64,000 bases of DNA from Rhizodiscina lignyota (Eukaryota; Ascomycota; Dothideomycetes; Aulographales; Rhizodiscinaceae), in the NCBI GenBank assembly GCA_010015805.1, contig ML978146.1, positions 104,831 through 168,830 of the forward strand, in the 5' to 3' direction. The notes beneath the pieces are model-generated. The model ran no database searches and was not told where the DNA came from. It worked only from the letters and a program-made list of their open reading frames with translations. Shown here one piece after another: positions 20,953 through 30,913 of the stretch (positions are counted from its first letter, which is position 1; every line of letters starts with the position of its first letter). The translations under genes and the position numbers were made by a program.

Positions 20953-22803
20953 TTAGACGTACGCGAGTGTGATGCCAGCATAAGCGCCTTCTCCATCATA
21001 GATTTTCTTCCTATTGCTACCATCCATGTCAAACCTATAGACTGTACCTCCCAGATCAGTCAGGTAAATGTGCTGGTTCTTCTCATCCAGCTTCAGTCCA
21101 ATCGCTTCGTGCAGGTTCCGTGCAATGATGTCGTAATCCTTGCTAGGCATGCTAACCGTCTTTCCTTCGACAGGCTTTAGCTTGCTAATTGCGACCTTGT
21201 TCAGGCTGTTGCCAAGCGGTAGCTCGCCTCTATCCGTCCAGAAAAGGGTGTTGGTGTGCTCGTCGATCTCCAAGTCGATTGGCTCTGGCAGGCCTTGGAA
21301 GAGACACTCGATGTCTGTGCGCGTTGACGCATCCTGGCCGCTCGGGATGTCGATGCCAGCGCGGAAAATACGGCCTTGAGATCCCTTTGATGGGCCCTTT
21401 TGAGTCCAGTAGAACTTGCCGCTCTCCGGAGAAACAGCGATACCGACGCACCACTTGGTCTGGTCGGTGGCATCCTTCTCATCCTGCCAATCGCCAGTGC
21501 AGATAATGGTTTCTAGGTTCGAGCCGTCCAGATCGCATCGCATAACGCGCAAGCCTTCACGGTCGGAGAAGTAGAGCTTCTGGTTGACCTGGTCAAGGTA
21601 GGTCTGCTTCGGCGTGTGGGTGGCACCCTTTGGAACAATCTCCTTCACGTCGCTGCCGTCCAGGTTGCAAGAACGGATGGAGCCGTCGTTCTTACTCGGT
21701 ATCCCCATGCTTGTCCACAAGAGCTTGCCAGCGGGCAGAGAAATTGCAATACCATCGGGGAAGTGCTCGTTCTCGACAAGTGTTTGCGGCTTGCGCCCGT
21801 CTGGTGCACCGACCAAAATGCGTCCCTTGCTGAACACTTCCTGGGGGACGTTGGCAAGACCAATGTCGAGGAAATAGAGTACCGGAGCGTGGAGGTCATC
21901 GTGATGACTTTTGGGCTCCCCAGCTGCCTTGGTAGTATAACCGGGTGGGTAAAGACCGCCTTTGCTTGACTTGGCTCCAAGCCTGCCCTCGTCCAGATAC
22001 TTCTTCAGGAAGTCGACAGTCTTCTCTCCGGACAAGCCGCGCTCCGTCATGTAATGCTGCTCAATGAAGGATACCGTGTCCAGACCGACTGCGTCCATCA
22101 TAGCACACGGCCCAGCACGCCCGTTGGAGAACATCTCGATCCAGACAGAGTCGAGTTCGGGCGGCACAGACACACCTTCCGACAAGATGGTCAACGTCTC
22201 TCGCTTGATTGCGGCCCAGAGTCGATTGATCACAAAACCGGTGGATTCCTTCCGGGCAACTACAGGGTGCATGCCAACTTCCGTCAGGCGATTAGACAGG
22301 AATTGGAATATCTCTGGTTCTGTTTGACCGTCTGTCATCAACTCGACGATGCGGTTTTCCGGCGGCATCATGTAGTGCATGTTGCAGATGCGCTCCGCCG
22401 TGGCCGGGCCGACTTTCTCCAGCATCTCTCGAGACTTGTAGCTTGACGAGTTTGTGCACAGAATGGCATCCTTCGGTGCGACTTTCTCGAGGTCTGCGAA
22501 TGTGCTGATCTTGAGTGGGAGCTTCTCCGGAACACACTCGATGATCAGCCAGGCATTCTCAACTGCAGTCTCCAAATCTTCAAACGCTTTGACGGCCCCG
22601 TACTTGGCGTCTTCGGACTTGAGGAACTTTGCGATGCTCGTCTCGAAGTAATGGACAGCCCCTGTGCGCTGCTCGGCGCTGGGATCTCGAACTCGAACAT
22701 CATAGCCACCTGCAGCCCACACGCAAGCAATGCGGCGGCCCAGCACGCCTCCTCCCAGGACAACGACAGGACGACCTTCGTACGAGGGTACTTTGAATGT
22801 CAT
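20953..22803 (-). CDS. 3-hydroxyacyl-CoA dehydrogenase fused to a YWTD-type beta-propeller
   Basis: A single exon of 616 residues. Residues 1-300 form a complete HAD-family dehydrogenase: Rossmann motif VVVLGGGVLGRRIACVW, NSSSY, catalytic-His region NMHYMMPPENRIVEL, and the C-terminal helical domain starting ESTGFVINRLWAAIKRE. From about 315 to the end the sequence changes to LDL-receptor class-B/SMP-30-like propeller repeats: NLDGSD, LYFSDREGLRVMRCDLDGSN, FYWTQKG, LFWTDRGEL, IYLTDLGGTVYRFDMDGSN. There is no signal peptide or membrane segment, so the propeller is intracellular. The propeller may hold a substrate-binding or lactonase-like role, which is inference. Neighbours are the FAD oxidoreductase downstream and a P450 upstream on the same strand, with a promoter rich in CGGCCG. 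Fusion is uninterrupted in one frame, so it is not an assembly artefact of splicing. Confidence 0.9.
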   Translation of the reverse strand: MTFKVPSYEGRPVVVLGGGVLGRRIACVWAAGGYDVRVRDPSAEQRTGAVHYFETSIAKFLKSEDAKYGAVKAFEDLETAVENAWLIIECVPEKLPLKISTFADLEKVAPKDAILCTNSSSYKSREMLEKVGPATAERICNMHYMMPPENRIVELMTDGQTEPEIFQFLSNRLTEVGMHPVVARKESTGFVINRLWAAIKRETLTILSEGVSVPPELDSVWIEMFSNGRAGPCAMMDAVGLDTVSFIEQHYMTERGLSGEKTVDFLKKYLDEGRLGAKSSKGGLYPPGYTTKAAGEPKSHHDDLHAPVLYFLDIGLANVPQEVFSKGRILVGAPDGRKPQTLVENEHFPDGIAISLPAGKLLWTSMGIPSKNDGSIRSCNLDGSDVKEIVPKGATHTPKQTYLDQVNQKLYFSDREGLRVMRCDLDGSNLETIICTGDWQDEKDATDQTKWCVGIAVSPESGKFYWTQKGPSKGSQGRIFRAGIDIPSGQDASTRTDIECLFQGLPEPIDLEIDEHTNTLFWTDRGELPLGNSLNKVAISKLKPVEGKTVSMPSKDYDIIARNLHEAIGLKLDEKNQHIYLTDLGGTVYRFDMDGSNRKKIYDGEGAYAGITLAYV

Positions 22804-23602
22804 GTTTGAAACGGTTAGTTGGACAAGAGGAATTGAGACGAGTTGCGAGGCGGATTGGAGGGAGAGAAGTAGCAGAACGGACGGATTCTTGTTACCCTAA
22901 ACCTCGTACCCATAATGCTTCACCGGCGCACTGCAGGAAAGCTATCAATGCCTGGAAATCGGCCGGTTCAGCCGATGTTGATGCCACACCCACCGCATCT
23001 CGAGGGGGAGTTGGATTGACGCTGTGTACGGGCTTAGTAACTGCTGACAAGTCGCGCAGCGGCCGCGAGAGTCGGCCGGCGACCAGGAAACCATTGCCCC
23101 GGAGATGCTCGCGACGGCATTCTGCATACGCGACGCGTGCCTTGGTGTTTCGCGTTAGATTTTGCGAGGCGGAGAGATGGGTGAAGCTGCTCCTGACGCG
23201 ATGTCTGCTCTCCTGCAAATCAGTGCATCTCGGCCGGGTGCGCTAGCCCCGATTCGGCCGAGCGGCCGCCGGGGAAACCTCCTTAACGTCGCAACATCTT
23301 TCAGCACCTCTATGTCTCTGCCTTCTCGGACGAGCGACGGCAGACGGTGGGCCTTGTTGATCGCGGCAGAAGACGGCGAAACCGGTGAGTGGCCTGTTGA
23401 CGGTGACATGCTCCAGCGCCATCCTTGCTGGTCCACCTTGTGCGGGAGTCGAAGAGAGGCTCTGTGCACTCCATCTTCACTGTTGGGCAATGTAGTGTCA
23501 CGTCGAAATGTTGGCACAGCCATGTTCGTATTCCATCATTGCATATTCGACATGTTCTAACAATTTACGCCTATAGAGGAGTACATAATCAATTTGTGGC
23601 CC
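22804..23602. promoter_or_regulatory. Upstream region of the dehydrogenase-propeller gene with six CGGCCG sites
   Basis: 799 bp between the P450 stop (23603) and the propeller-fusion start. CGGCCG occurs at 22960, 23060, 23073, 23231, 23255 and 23263; the 23255 copy is TTCGGCCGAG and the last two are 8 bp apart. This is the densest group in the window. The stretch also has some open frames, but they owe their length to GC content. Confidence 0.6.
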
Positions 23603-25440
23603 TTACTCAGCTGCCTTCGACTTCTCTGGCCACTCCGTCCTGCGCTTCGCTCGAACGTACAGGTTCATTGGCCGGATGAGCTGGAACATGGGATCGTACT
23701 CGACCGGATCCTCGCTGGCCTTCTCCCACTTGTAGCGGTAGATCAGCTTCGGCAGGAACGTCTTTACCTCAGTCAGCGCAAAGTTGAAGCCAATGCACAT
23801 GCGGCCTCCGTGTGCGAAAGGAATGTAGGCACATTTGTGTCGCTGCTTCGTCTCGTCGCGGTCCCAGCGGTCTGGGTCGAACTTGTGAGGATTATTCCAG
23901 ATCTCGGGGTTGTTGTGGATGTGGTGAAGGGCGATAATCATCACAGCCTCTGCCGGGATTTTGTAACCTCCAGGCAAGATGCAGTCAACCCTGGCAGTGC
24001 GTCCGGGCTGGTACGAAGGGTTGTGTAGCCTTTGCACTTCCTTGACGAAATTTTCCTGGAAATGAAGTTCAGCCACCTCGTCAATGCCCCACTCGGTGTT
24101 CTCATCGATCCCGTGGTCAATGTACTCCTGTAGCAAGCGCTCCTGCATCTCTGGATATGTAACGCAGCAGTAAAGAAGCCAGGAGAGAAGACTGGAGGTC
24201 GTGGCGAAACCAGCCCCAATGACCACGGCCAGGATAGGGACAACGTTCTCCTTAGGGACCTTGTTGCCTTGAGTGTCAACAGCACGCTGGACATAGTCGA
24301 CAATGCAGGATGCTTGGAGAGCAGCATCCTGGAGTGGAAGGTCTCCAGTGCTGGACGCCTTGACCTCGGAGGCAGAAGCCATGATAAGCTCTGCAAGTCG
24401 CTTCTGAGTCTCACGCAGCTTTGCAGGGTCGCCAAATGGCAGGTGAGAGTACCAGTCACCACGTGAAACAACTTTCTTGTTCAGCACGAGGCCATCCGCC
24501 ACAGTCTTTACAAGCGGATGAATTGCAGCATCGGTGCCGTCGAAATGGTGCAGGTTCAAATTCAGTGCAAATTTGCCAATGGCTTGCGAGCCGAGCTTCA
24601 ACATGTACGGGTAGACGTTGAAAGCCTCTCCGCGCTCATCGAATTCGTCAAACACCGTAAAGGCCTCTCTGATGGTATCGTAGAAGAGAGGGGTGTAGTG
24701 ACGAATGGCCTTGGGCGTAAAAGCCGGAGTAATAAATTTGTGGGTGATCTTCCACTCCGGCGCGTCCGAGTCCGCAATGAAGAGACCAGCTTCATTATGC
24801 TTGATGCCGTAAAGGGGATGGTCTTTGTTGATCTTCTTGGTGAAAAATGGCGACTCTTCAAAAGCAATTGCAGCAATCGCCGGGTCATTCGTCAGGTACG
24901 TGGTTCTGCCCATGTCCGTGGTCTTGATGACCGGACCGTATGTTTCGAACATTCGCTGATGGTTTCCCAAGTGCTGCCACCCATGAGACAACGCACTCCA
25001 AGCACATTCAAAGCAACTCACATCCGGAAAGACTTCGTAGAATGATCCCACGAAGGGTAAGCCTTCAGGCCCTGGCGGCACTCTGATCGTATGTTTGTCG
25101 ATTGTGACTCCTCTGTGATTGGGATTCTCAGCGGTTTCCATAACTTCTGCTGTTAAGGCGAAGCCTCACATTGCATCTTTGCTTTCCGCAATGTCGTCAA
25201 TGTCATCAAGTGTGTTGTGTCCCGCATCTTCAAATGCGATGCCTGAACTCGATTAGCTTCATTCCGGCATGTCAAGGACTGAGTCCAAGTAGCGTATTCA
25301 GATATACCTGATGGCGTTACAATGGCAAATGCAGCTCCGACTGCATCTTGAAGCGCGCTGAGATCTTGCAGAGAAGCAACGTCAAGCTCAATTGCTGCCG
25401 CTGTCTCATCCCCAATAAGGTGGAAGGTTTTGACTGCCAT
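23603..25440 (-). CDS. Cytochrome P450 with an N-terminal ubiquitin-like-sized domain instead of a membrane anchor
   Basis: Exons 25440..25308, 25242..25170, 25112..25022, 24973..23603, 555 residues. The frame from 25141 is open, but true coding starts at 25440. The first about 80 residues (FHLIGDETAAAIELDV, then AVGAAFAIVTPSGIAFEDAG in parts) form a small folded leader, followed by DKHTIRVPPGPEGLPFVGS. The in-frame 48-nt segment 25021..24974 (GTGAGT...GGCAG) is an intron, since removing it joins FPD to HLGNHQRMFETYG. P450 hallmarks are ExxR (EVQR, about 411-414), the DPDRW segment and heme loop FAHGGRMCIGFNFAL with Cys at about 492. The I-helix reads AGFATT, with Ala in place of the acid. 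No hydrophobic anchor is visible, so it may be soluble. It is head-to-head with a cytochrome b5/b5-reductase fusion, its likely electron donor. Confidence 0.88.
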
Positions 25441-25982
25441 TGCTCTCGAACAGTTTCTCGAGTTGAATGATTACAGAGGAAATAGCAGATTCCAATGATG
25501 GTGATTCAATTTCGAAGCAAGTCAAACGCAATATGTTGAACGCAGAGCAGGGTAGTTGTCAATGCTCCGAAATGCAAGACTGCTTATCTGCGAGCTTGTT
25601 CATTGAATTATGCACAACAGCATTTGCCTCGCTCTGCCAAGCTATCAAGTCATACCACTCACGAGTTATTTGTGGGGAAAGAAGTCGCTTATTCAGAAGA
25701 GGCGGATATCCGGCCGAGATGCAGGCAACACGACGAGCCTGTTCGCTTCTGATACCCTGCATTTCCACCAACTCTGCTGTGTAATGTTAGGGTTGGCGGC
25801 AGATGAGCATTGAAATCGTAGCATGTGCTCGGGTGCACAGTGATTTTCTGGAGCTCCTTGTTGGCGTGTCGACCGAATCATCAACAGTCGATCACAAATC
25901 TCTCTCCTCTCCGAAACTTTCTTCCATTCTCTTACAATCCATCTCTTGCACTGCCAATTGACTGTTGTACAGTTGCCAAACA
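25441..25982. promoter_or_regulatory. Bidirectional promoter of P450 and b5/b5-reductase fusion
   Basis: 542 bp between the two divergent start codons. One CGGCCG lies at 25711-25716 within ATATCCGGCCGAGAT, near the middle. A shared promoter would co-express the oxygenase and its reductase. Confidence 0.5.
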
Positions 25983-27566
25983 ATGGAGGACGCTAAAGCT
26001 TATAGCCTTTCTGAGGTTTCGACTCACAAGTCCAGGACGGACGTTTGGATTGCCATCCACGGTAAAGGTACGTGAGTCGAAAACATTTCCTCGTCCTGTA
26101 CGGAATGTCCATTGAGAGTCTACGCGTATTTTTATGACGAGTGCTGCACCATCTGGAAGCCGTGCGTGCCTTTGTGGCATCAACGTGCTGACGAATGTTC
26201 GCAGTGTACAATGTCTCCAAATACCTTGACGAGCACCCCGGCGGCATTGACGCGATTATGGAGGTCGCCGGCTCCGACGCAACAACCACTTTCGAAGACG
26301 TCGGTCACTCGGAAGACGCTAGAGAGGTTATGGAGCAGTATTTCGTTGGCACTGTAGAGGGGCATGTTCCCACTGCTCCAGCGGTCCGAGGGCCTGCTCC
26401 ACCTGCCGCTGCGACTGTTGCTCTCGCTGCCCCAGCTGCAAATGCTTCCTCGTCCACCCCAGCGTCCAAACCAACGCACAGCCCAATGACACTGCTCATC
26501 CTCGGGGTCCCGGCTGCGGCGATTCTGGGTTACCAGCTTCTCGTTCGGATGCCTGGTGGTCACTCTGTGTCTGGCCATGGCCACGGTCATTCAGGAGGAT
26601 TCTGGACGGGCTTCTTGATTTCCAGCACGCTTGGAACGTTCGTCCTCGCGACCGCCATCATCCGCCTGGAGAAGGCATTCAGCATCTCTCGCGACATTGG
26701 CTCTTTCCCAACTCACATCACCCCGACGAACCCGGTCACTGTCCAAGTGACGACGAACAAGGGCGTGTTGAATCCCAAGGAGTACCAGCGCTTCCCCTTG
26801 GCAAGAAAGGAGATGATGAGTCCTAACGTATGTCTGTTTGTGTTCCGCCTGCCGACTCCACGCTCTATTCTTGGTCTACCCATTGGTCAGCACATCGCCA
26901 TACGTGCCACTGTCAACGGGAAACAGATAAGTCGATCGTACACGCCAGTGAGCAACAACACGGATAAAGGAGAGCTGCGTAAGTTTACCACGATACTTAT
27001 GCACCACAGTGGCTGCTAACAGAAAATCAGGACTCGCAATCAAACTCTACTCCAATGGCCAGCTCACAGGCGGTTACCTTGCGAACCTCCAAATCGGCGA
27101 CGAAGTCGAGTTCCGCGGGCCTAAAGGCACAATGCGCTACCGCAAGGGACACTTCAAGCAGCTCGGCATGATTTGCGGCGGTACAGGCATCACGCCCATG
27201 TTCCAGCTCATCCGCGCCATCTGCGAAGATCCCGCCGATGATACAAACATCAGTCTCCTCTTCGCCAACGCGACCGAGAACGACATCATCATGCGCGACA
27301 TGTTGGAGGAGTGGCGGGCTAAAAACCCGAAGCAGTTCAAGGTGTGGTACAAGCTTGACCACCCGCCGGAAGGGTGGACTTATGGAAAAGGGTATATTGC
27401 GAAGGATGATATTTTGACGAGGTTGCCTCCGCCAGCGGCGGGTACGCAGATCCTACTATGTGGGCCGCCAGGCATGGTGAAGGGTGCCTCGAAGAGTTTG
27501 CTCGAGCTGGGTTATGAGAAGCCGAATGCTGTGTCAAAGGCGGCGGATCAGGTCTTCTTGTTCTAA
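25983..27566 (+). CDS. Cytochrome b5 - NADH-cytochrome b5 reductase fusion protein
   Basis: Exons 25983..26067, 26205..26978, 27031..27566, 464 residues. Residues 1-80 are a cytochrome b5 domain with both axial heme ligands, His39 in the HPGG motif and His63 in DVGHSEDA. A Pro/Ala-rich linker follows, then two hydrophobic segments (MTLLILGVPAAAILGYQLLV and a second near FWTGFLISSTLGTFVLATAII, shown in part) separated by a His/Gly-rich loop. The C-terminal half is a ferredoxin-reductase fold: FAD motif RSYTPVS, GQHIAIR, NADH site GGTGITPMFQLIRAI and CGPPGM. It would pass electrons from NADH through FAD to heme on a membrane such as the ER. The divergent P450 is the obvious acceptor; fatty-acid modifying enzymes are the alternative. 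The 137-nt first intron is longer than its neighbours. Confidence 0.92.
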
Positions 27567-28019
27567 AGTAGTTGCTGTGAGGGTTGCGTTGTCAGCGTGT
27601 CGCGCGAGAGAACCGCCTTTCGCCGAGGGTGGAGAAGACTCCGCTCTTCTCCGCTCCCAATCGAATAATGTATCATCTCTGTGGCGTAGCCTGAAAAATC
27701 TCTTCGTAAAATTAATTTGTTATCCCTCTTGGATTTGGAGTACACGATGGTCAGGTTTAAAATCCTTCCCGCAATTCTTTTTATATGGCCGAGAGAATGC
27801 ACGTCGGCGGCCGCAACTGCGTGAACCGTCAGCTTACGTTGCCTCGAACTTCGGGCAGTCGGCGACAGCATTGTACATACCCACTAGGGAAATAATCAAA
27901 TACATTGCTCTGGGATTTACTATGTTTCAATAAAGTCTGTCGTGTTTGAAACCAATGCTCGATCATGAGGTTTGGATCAGCATTTCTTTCTTTAATCCGC
28001 CCTCGCCGGTCCCTTGTAC
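27567..28019. promoter_or_regulatory. GMC oxidoreductase upstream region with one CGGCCG
   Basis: 453 bp between two same-strand genes, holding the 3' end of the reductase fusion and the promoter of the GMC gene. CGGCCG is at 27808-27813, with a nearby TGGCCGAGAG at about 27786. Confidence 0.45.
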
Positions 28020-29978
28020 ATGCCGATGGACGCCGAGCACTTTCTCAACCATTACTTTGATTTCCTCATCATCGGCGGCGGTACAGCTGGTTTGACTCTC
28101 GCAAGCCGCCTTTCAGAACTGGACGATGTCGTCGTTGGCGTTATCGAAGCGGGTTGTGATCGAAAGGACGACCTCTCCGTTGACGCACCGGGACTTTTCA
28201 TGACGCTCTTTGAACAAGATAAATATGACTGGCAGTTCCAGACGGTCCAGCAGGTACAAATCATGTTATTGCCTACATCCGAGCGCATGAATTGATCAAG
28301 CAGCGCAGAAATTAGCCGACGGCCGCGTCCATGGCTGGGCACGAGGTAAAGGACTCGGCGGCAGCTCTGCCCTTAACACCATGATGTGGAGCCATCCATC
28401 GCGCCGCGATCTCGACAATTGGGTAACACTTGGGAACGAAGGCTGGGGCTGGGATGACCTGACACCATATTTTCGAAAGACAGAGGCATTCCACCTTCCG
28501 GATCTCTCGGTGTATGAGAGTCACTATCTCCAGCCTGACCTGCACGGTACGAATGGCCCTGTTCAAGTGTGTCTTCCGCAACAGGGTGGTTCTTGGGTGG
28601 CAAAGATGTGGCCGGATACGGTGAAAGCTCTGGGGTATCCAAAGGCGACGGATCCTCGGTCTGGTTCGGCGCTGGGTGGATTCAATCAGTTGGTTAGCGT
28701 TGATCCGAAGACAAGCACGAGGAGCTACGCCGTGTCTGCATATTACGCTCCGGTTTCCGGGAGGCCGAATCTTCATGTTATCACAGATGCGATTGTGACG
28801 AGGATTCTTTTTGCTCAGCAGCTTGGTGAAGAAGATATCGTGGCAGACGGAGTGGAATTTATCGTTGGTAGGAACAAGTACACTGCGCGAAGCAAAAACG
28901 TTATAGTCTGTGCTGGTTCGGTACAATCTCCCCAGGTCCTCGAACTATCAGGCATTGGCAATCCAGAAATCCTCGCCAAAGCTAAAATAGAGACGAAGAT
29001 CCCGAACGTGAATGTGGGCGAAAACCTACAGGATCACCTCTTCATGGCAATAGGATGGGAAGTCGCCGACGGTGTAGAGACATTCGAGTCTCTTCGTGAT
29101 CCAGCAATGATCGAAGCCATGGTGAAAGAGTATGCAGAGAGTAGGACGGGAGTGCTAGCGACTTCCGTCACAAGCACTGCGTTCGTCTCGTATGCAGGGC
29201 TTGGTTCGTTCTCGACACATGAAGAGCTGGAGAAGAATGTCCATGAGACGGCGGCAGAGCCTGCTCAAGGAACCCAGCTACCCCAGGCGCAGCTCGATCT
29301 CATTTCAGCTCAGCTTGCTGATCCCACGCAGGCAGCGGTGCAGGTTGTTCTTTGGTCCTGCACACTGGCAGATTCAATTAACTGATTTCTACACAGGTCG
29401 TCCCAATGCCCGCAGGTGCGGATATGAGCAAGTCGAACACGTCTGGCGGTATCACAAAACATTCCTGGCCCGGTGCATACGTGACCATTGGTATTGCAAC
29501 GACCCGCCCGTTTTCTCGAGGGAGCGTGCATATCAGCTCGCCGTCTGCATCTGATAAGCCGCGAATTGATCCGGAATATCTCTCGCATCCAATGGACGTA
29601 GAGGTCTTGGCTCGAGCAGGCATGCATGTGCAGCAGTATGCCGACACAGAGCCGTTCGCCTCGTACTTGAAGGATGATGGTAAAGGTGGGAAGGCCCTGA
29701 TGCCGGGAACGCGAAAGTTTGACAGCTTGGATGACGCCAAGGAGCATGCAAGGACGAACAGTGCGACGGAGTATCATCCGATTGGTACTTGTTCAATGTT
29801 GCCGCGAAAGGATGGCGGTGTCGTTGGAACCGATTTGAGGGTTTATGGGACAGCAAATGTGCGGGTTTGTGACGCCAGTATCTTCCCATTGCATGTGCAG
29901 GGTAATATTCAGAGCCTGGTATACGCGGTTGTGGAGAAGGCGGCTGAGATGATCAAGAAAGAAATAACTCCTTCTTAG
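28020..29978 (+). CDS. GMC-family FAD oxidoreductase (alcohol oxidase/dehydrogenase type)
   Basis: Exons 28020..28253, 28309..29343, 29397..29978, 616 residues. The N-terminal ADP-binding motif DFLIIGGGTAGLTLASRL and the GMC signature 1 region GKGLGGSSALNTMMW are intact across the first splice site. Signature 2 reads GSVQSPQVLELSGIG. The C-terminal catalytic region has HPIGTCSM, with the His that removes the alcohol proton, and HVQGNIQSLVYAVVEKAAEM. It would oxidise an alcohol to an aldehyde with FAD, passing electrons to oxygen or another acceptor. There is no signal peptide, so it acts inside the cell, unlike secreted aryl-alcohol oxidases. Two ATGs (28020, 28026) are possible starts, a two-residue difference. 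It closes the oxidative block and would follow the P450 logically. Confidence 0.92.
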
Positions 29979-30176
29979 GCCGGCGTTTTGAGCTGCCCAT
30001 GAGAACTCTGATGGTGTTGTCCTCGTGAATGGATGATCGATTCGTCAAGCTGGATCTGTCGGTGCTGCATTTCATTGTACCTCTTGAGGCAGTCTGAAAT
30101 GAAATGACTGCATGTAGGCTACCGGCGTAGTTGGGTACATAACCACCGGTGGCTTTGTCTGTCGCGTCTTCAATCC
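29979..30176. other. Short convergent spacer
   Basis: 198 bp between the stop codons of the GMC gene and the Arl3-type GTPase. It marks the edge between the accessory block and the housekeeping genes. Nothing further seen. Confidence 0.4.
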
Positions 30177-30913
30177 TCATCGCATGACCGGAGGCCTGCT
30201 CTCCTTATTCCATCTAACTCTTGAACACAGCCAGTCCACAGCTTCTTGCACCCCGGTGCCTGTCAACGCACTGCAAGGCAGCACTCTGCTGTCTCTCACG
30301 CTGCCTCCCTTCCCACCCTCAAATACTCTCCTCACCAGTCCCTCTTTTATCCTGACTACCTCCACACAGTCCTCCCGATCCTGCTTGTTCGCAAGCACTA
30401 GAATTGGTACACCCTCTGCGTCTTCATTTTGCAGCACATCTTCCAGCACCAGTCTGCATTCTTCCAGCCTTCCCAGCTCTTCAGTCCTGTCCGGGATGCT
30501 CCTGTCGCCGTCATGTCTTGCGGCCAACTTCTCGATATCTGCATCGCCGACATCTGTGCTGTCAATGACGAAGACTATGGCGTGACATGAGGAATAGTAC
30601 GACTGCCAGAGACCTCTGAGGGAATGCTGGCCTCCGACATCCCAAATCTTCAGGTACATGTCCGGTAGAGCGATGGTGGAGACATTTTGACCGACGGTTG
30701 GAACGGTCTTGAGATTTGGGTGATGCTGGGAGTTTGCATTGGTGGGGAGTGCTTTTACTTGTTCGATAAGGGTTGTCTTGCCGGCGTTGTCGAGGCCGAG
30801 GAGGAGGATGGAGTATTCTTGGATATTATTAGGAACATTCTGGTGGAGGGCAAGGAGATACTACCTTCTTTGCTGGTTGCGTACAGGTAGAGGCCTTTCA
30901 TAAGGTGATACAT
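30177..30913 (-). CDS. ARL3: ARF-like small GTPase, ARFRP1/Arl3 type
   Basis: Exons 30913..30865 and 30817..30177, 229 residues. The N-terminus MYHLMKGLYLYATSKEEYS and P-loop GLDNAGKTT are followed by the switch region with PTVGQNV. Then come G3 WDVGGQHSLRGLWQSYY, G4 NKQD and G5 CSALTG. This matches the Golgi ARF-related GTPase ARFRP1, yeast Arl3, which recruits Arl1 and golgins to the trans-Golgi. The N-terminus lacks the Gly2 used for myristoylation in ARFs, as expected for Arl3, which is N-acetylated. An acidic insertion (DADIEKLAARHDGDRSIPD) lengthens the loop after the STD motif compared with the animal protein. The symbol is given by homology to yeast, not by synteny. Confidence 0.92.

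Noticed and set aside
10860-29978. Naming the block a carnitine-degradation cluster
   Set aside because: A CaiB-family CoA-transferase beside a carnitine-dehydrogenase-like enzyme is suggestive, and an APC permease of choline type lies nearby. However, the P450 and GMC genes do not fit, and neither family is specific enough to fix the substrate.
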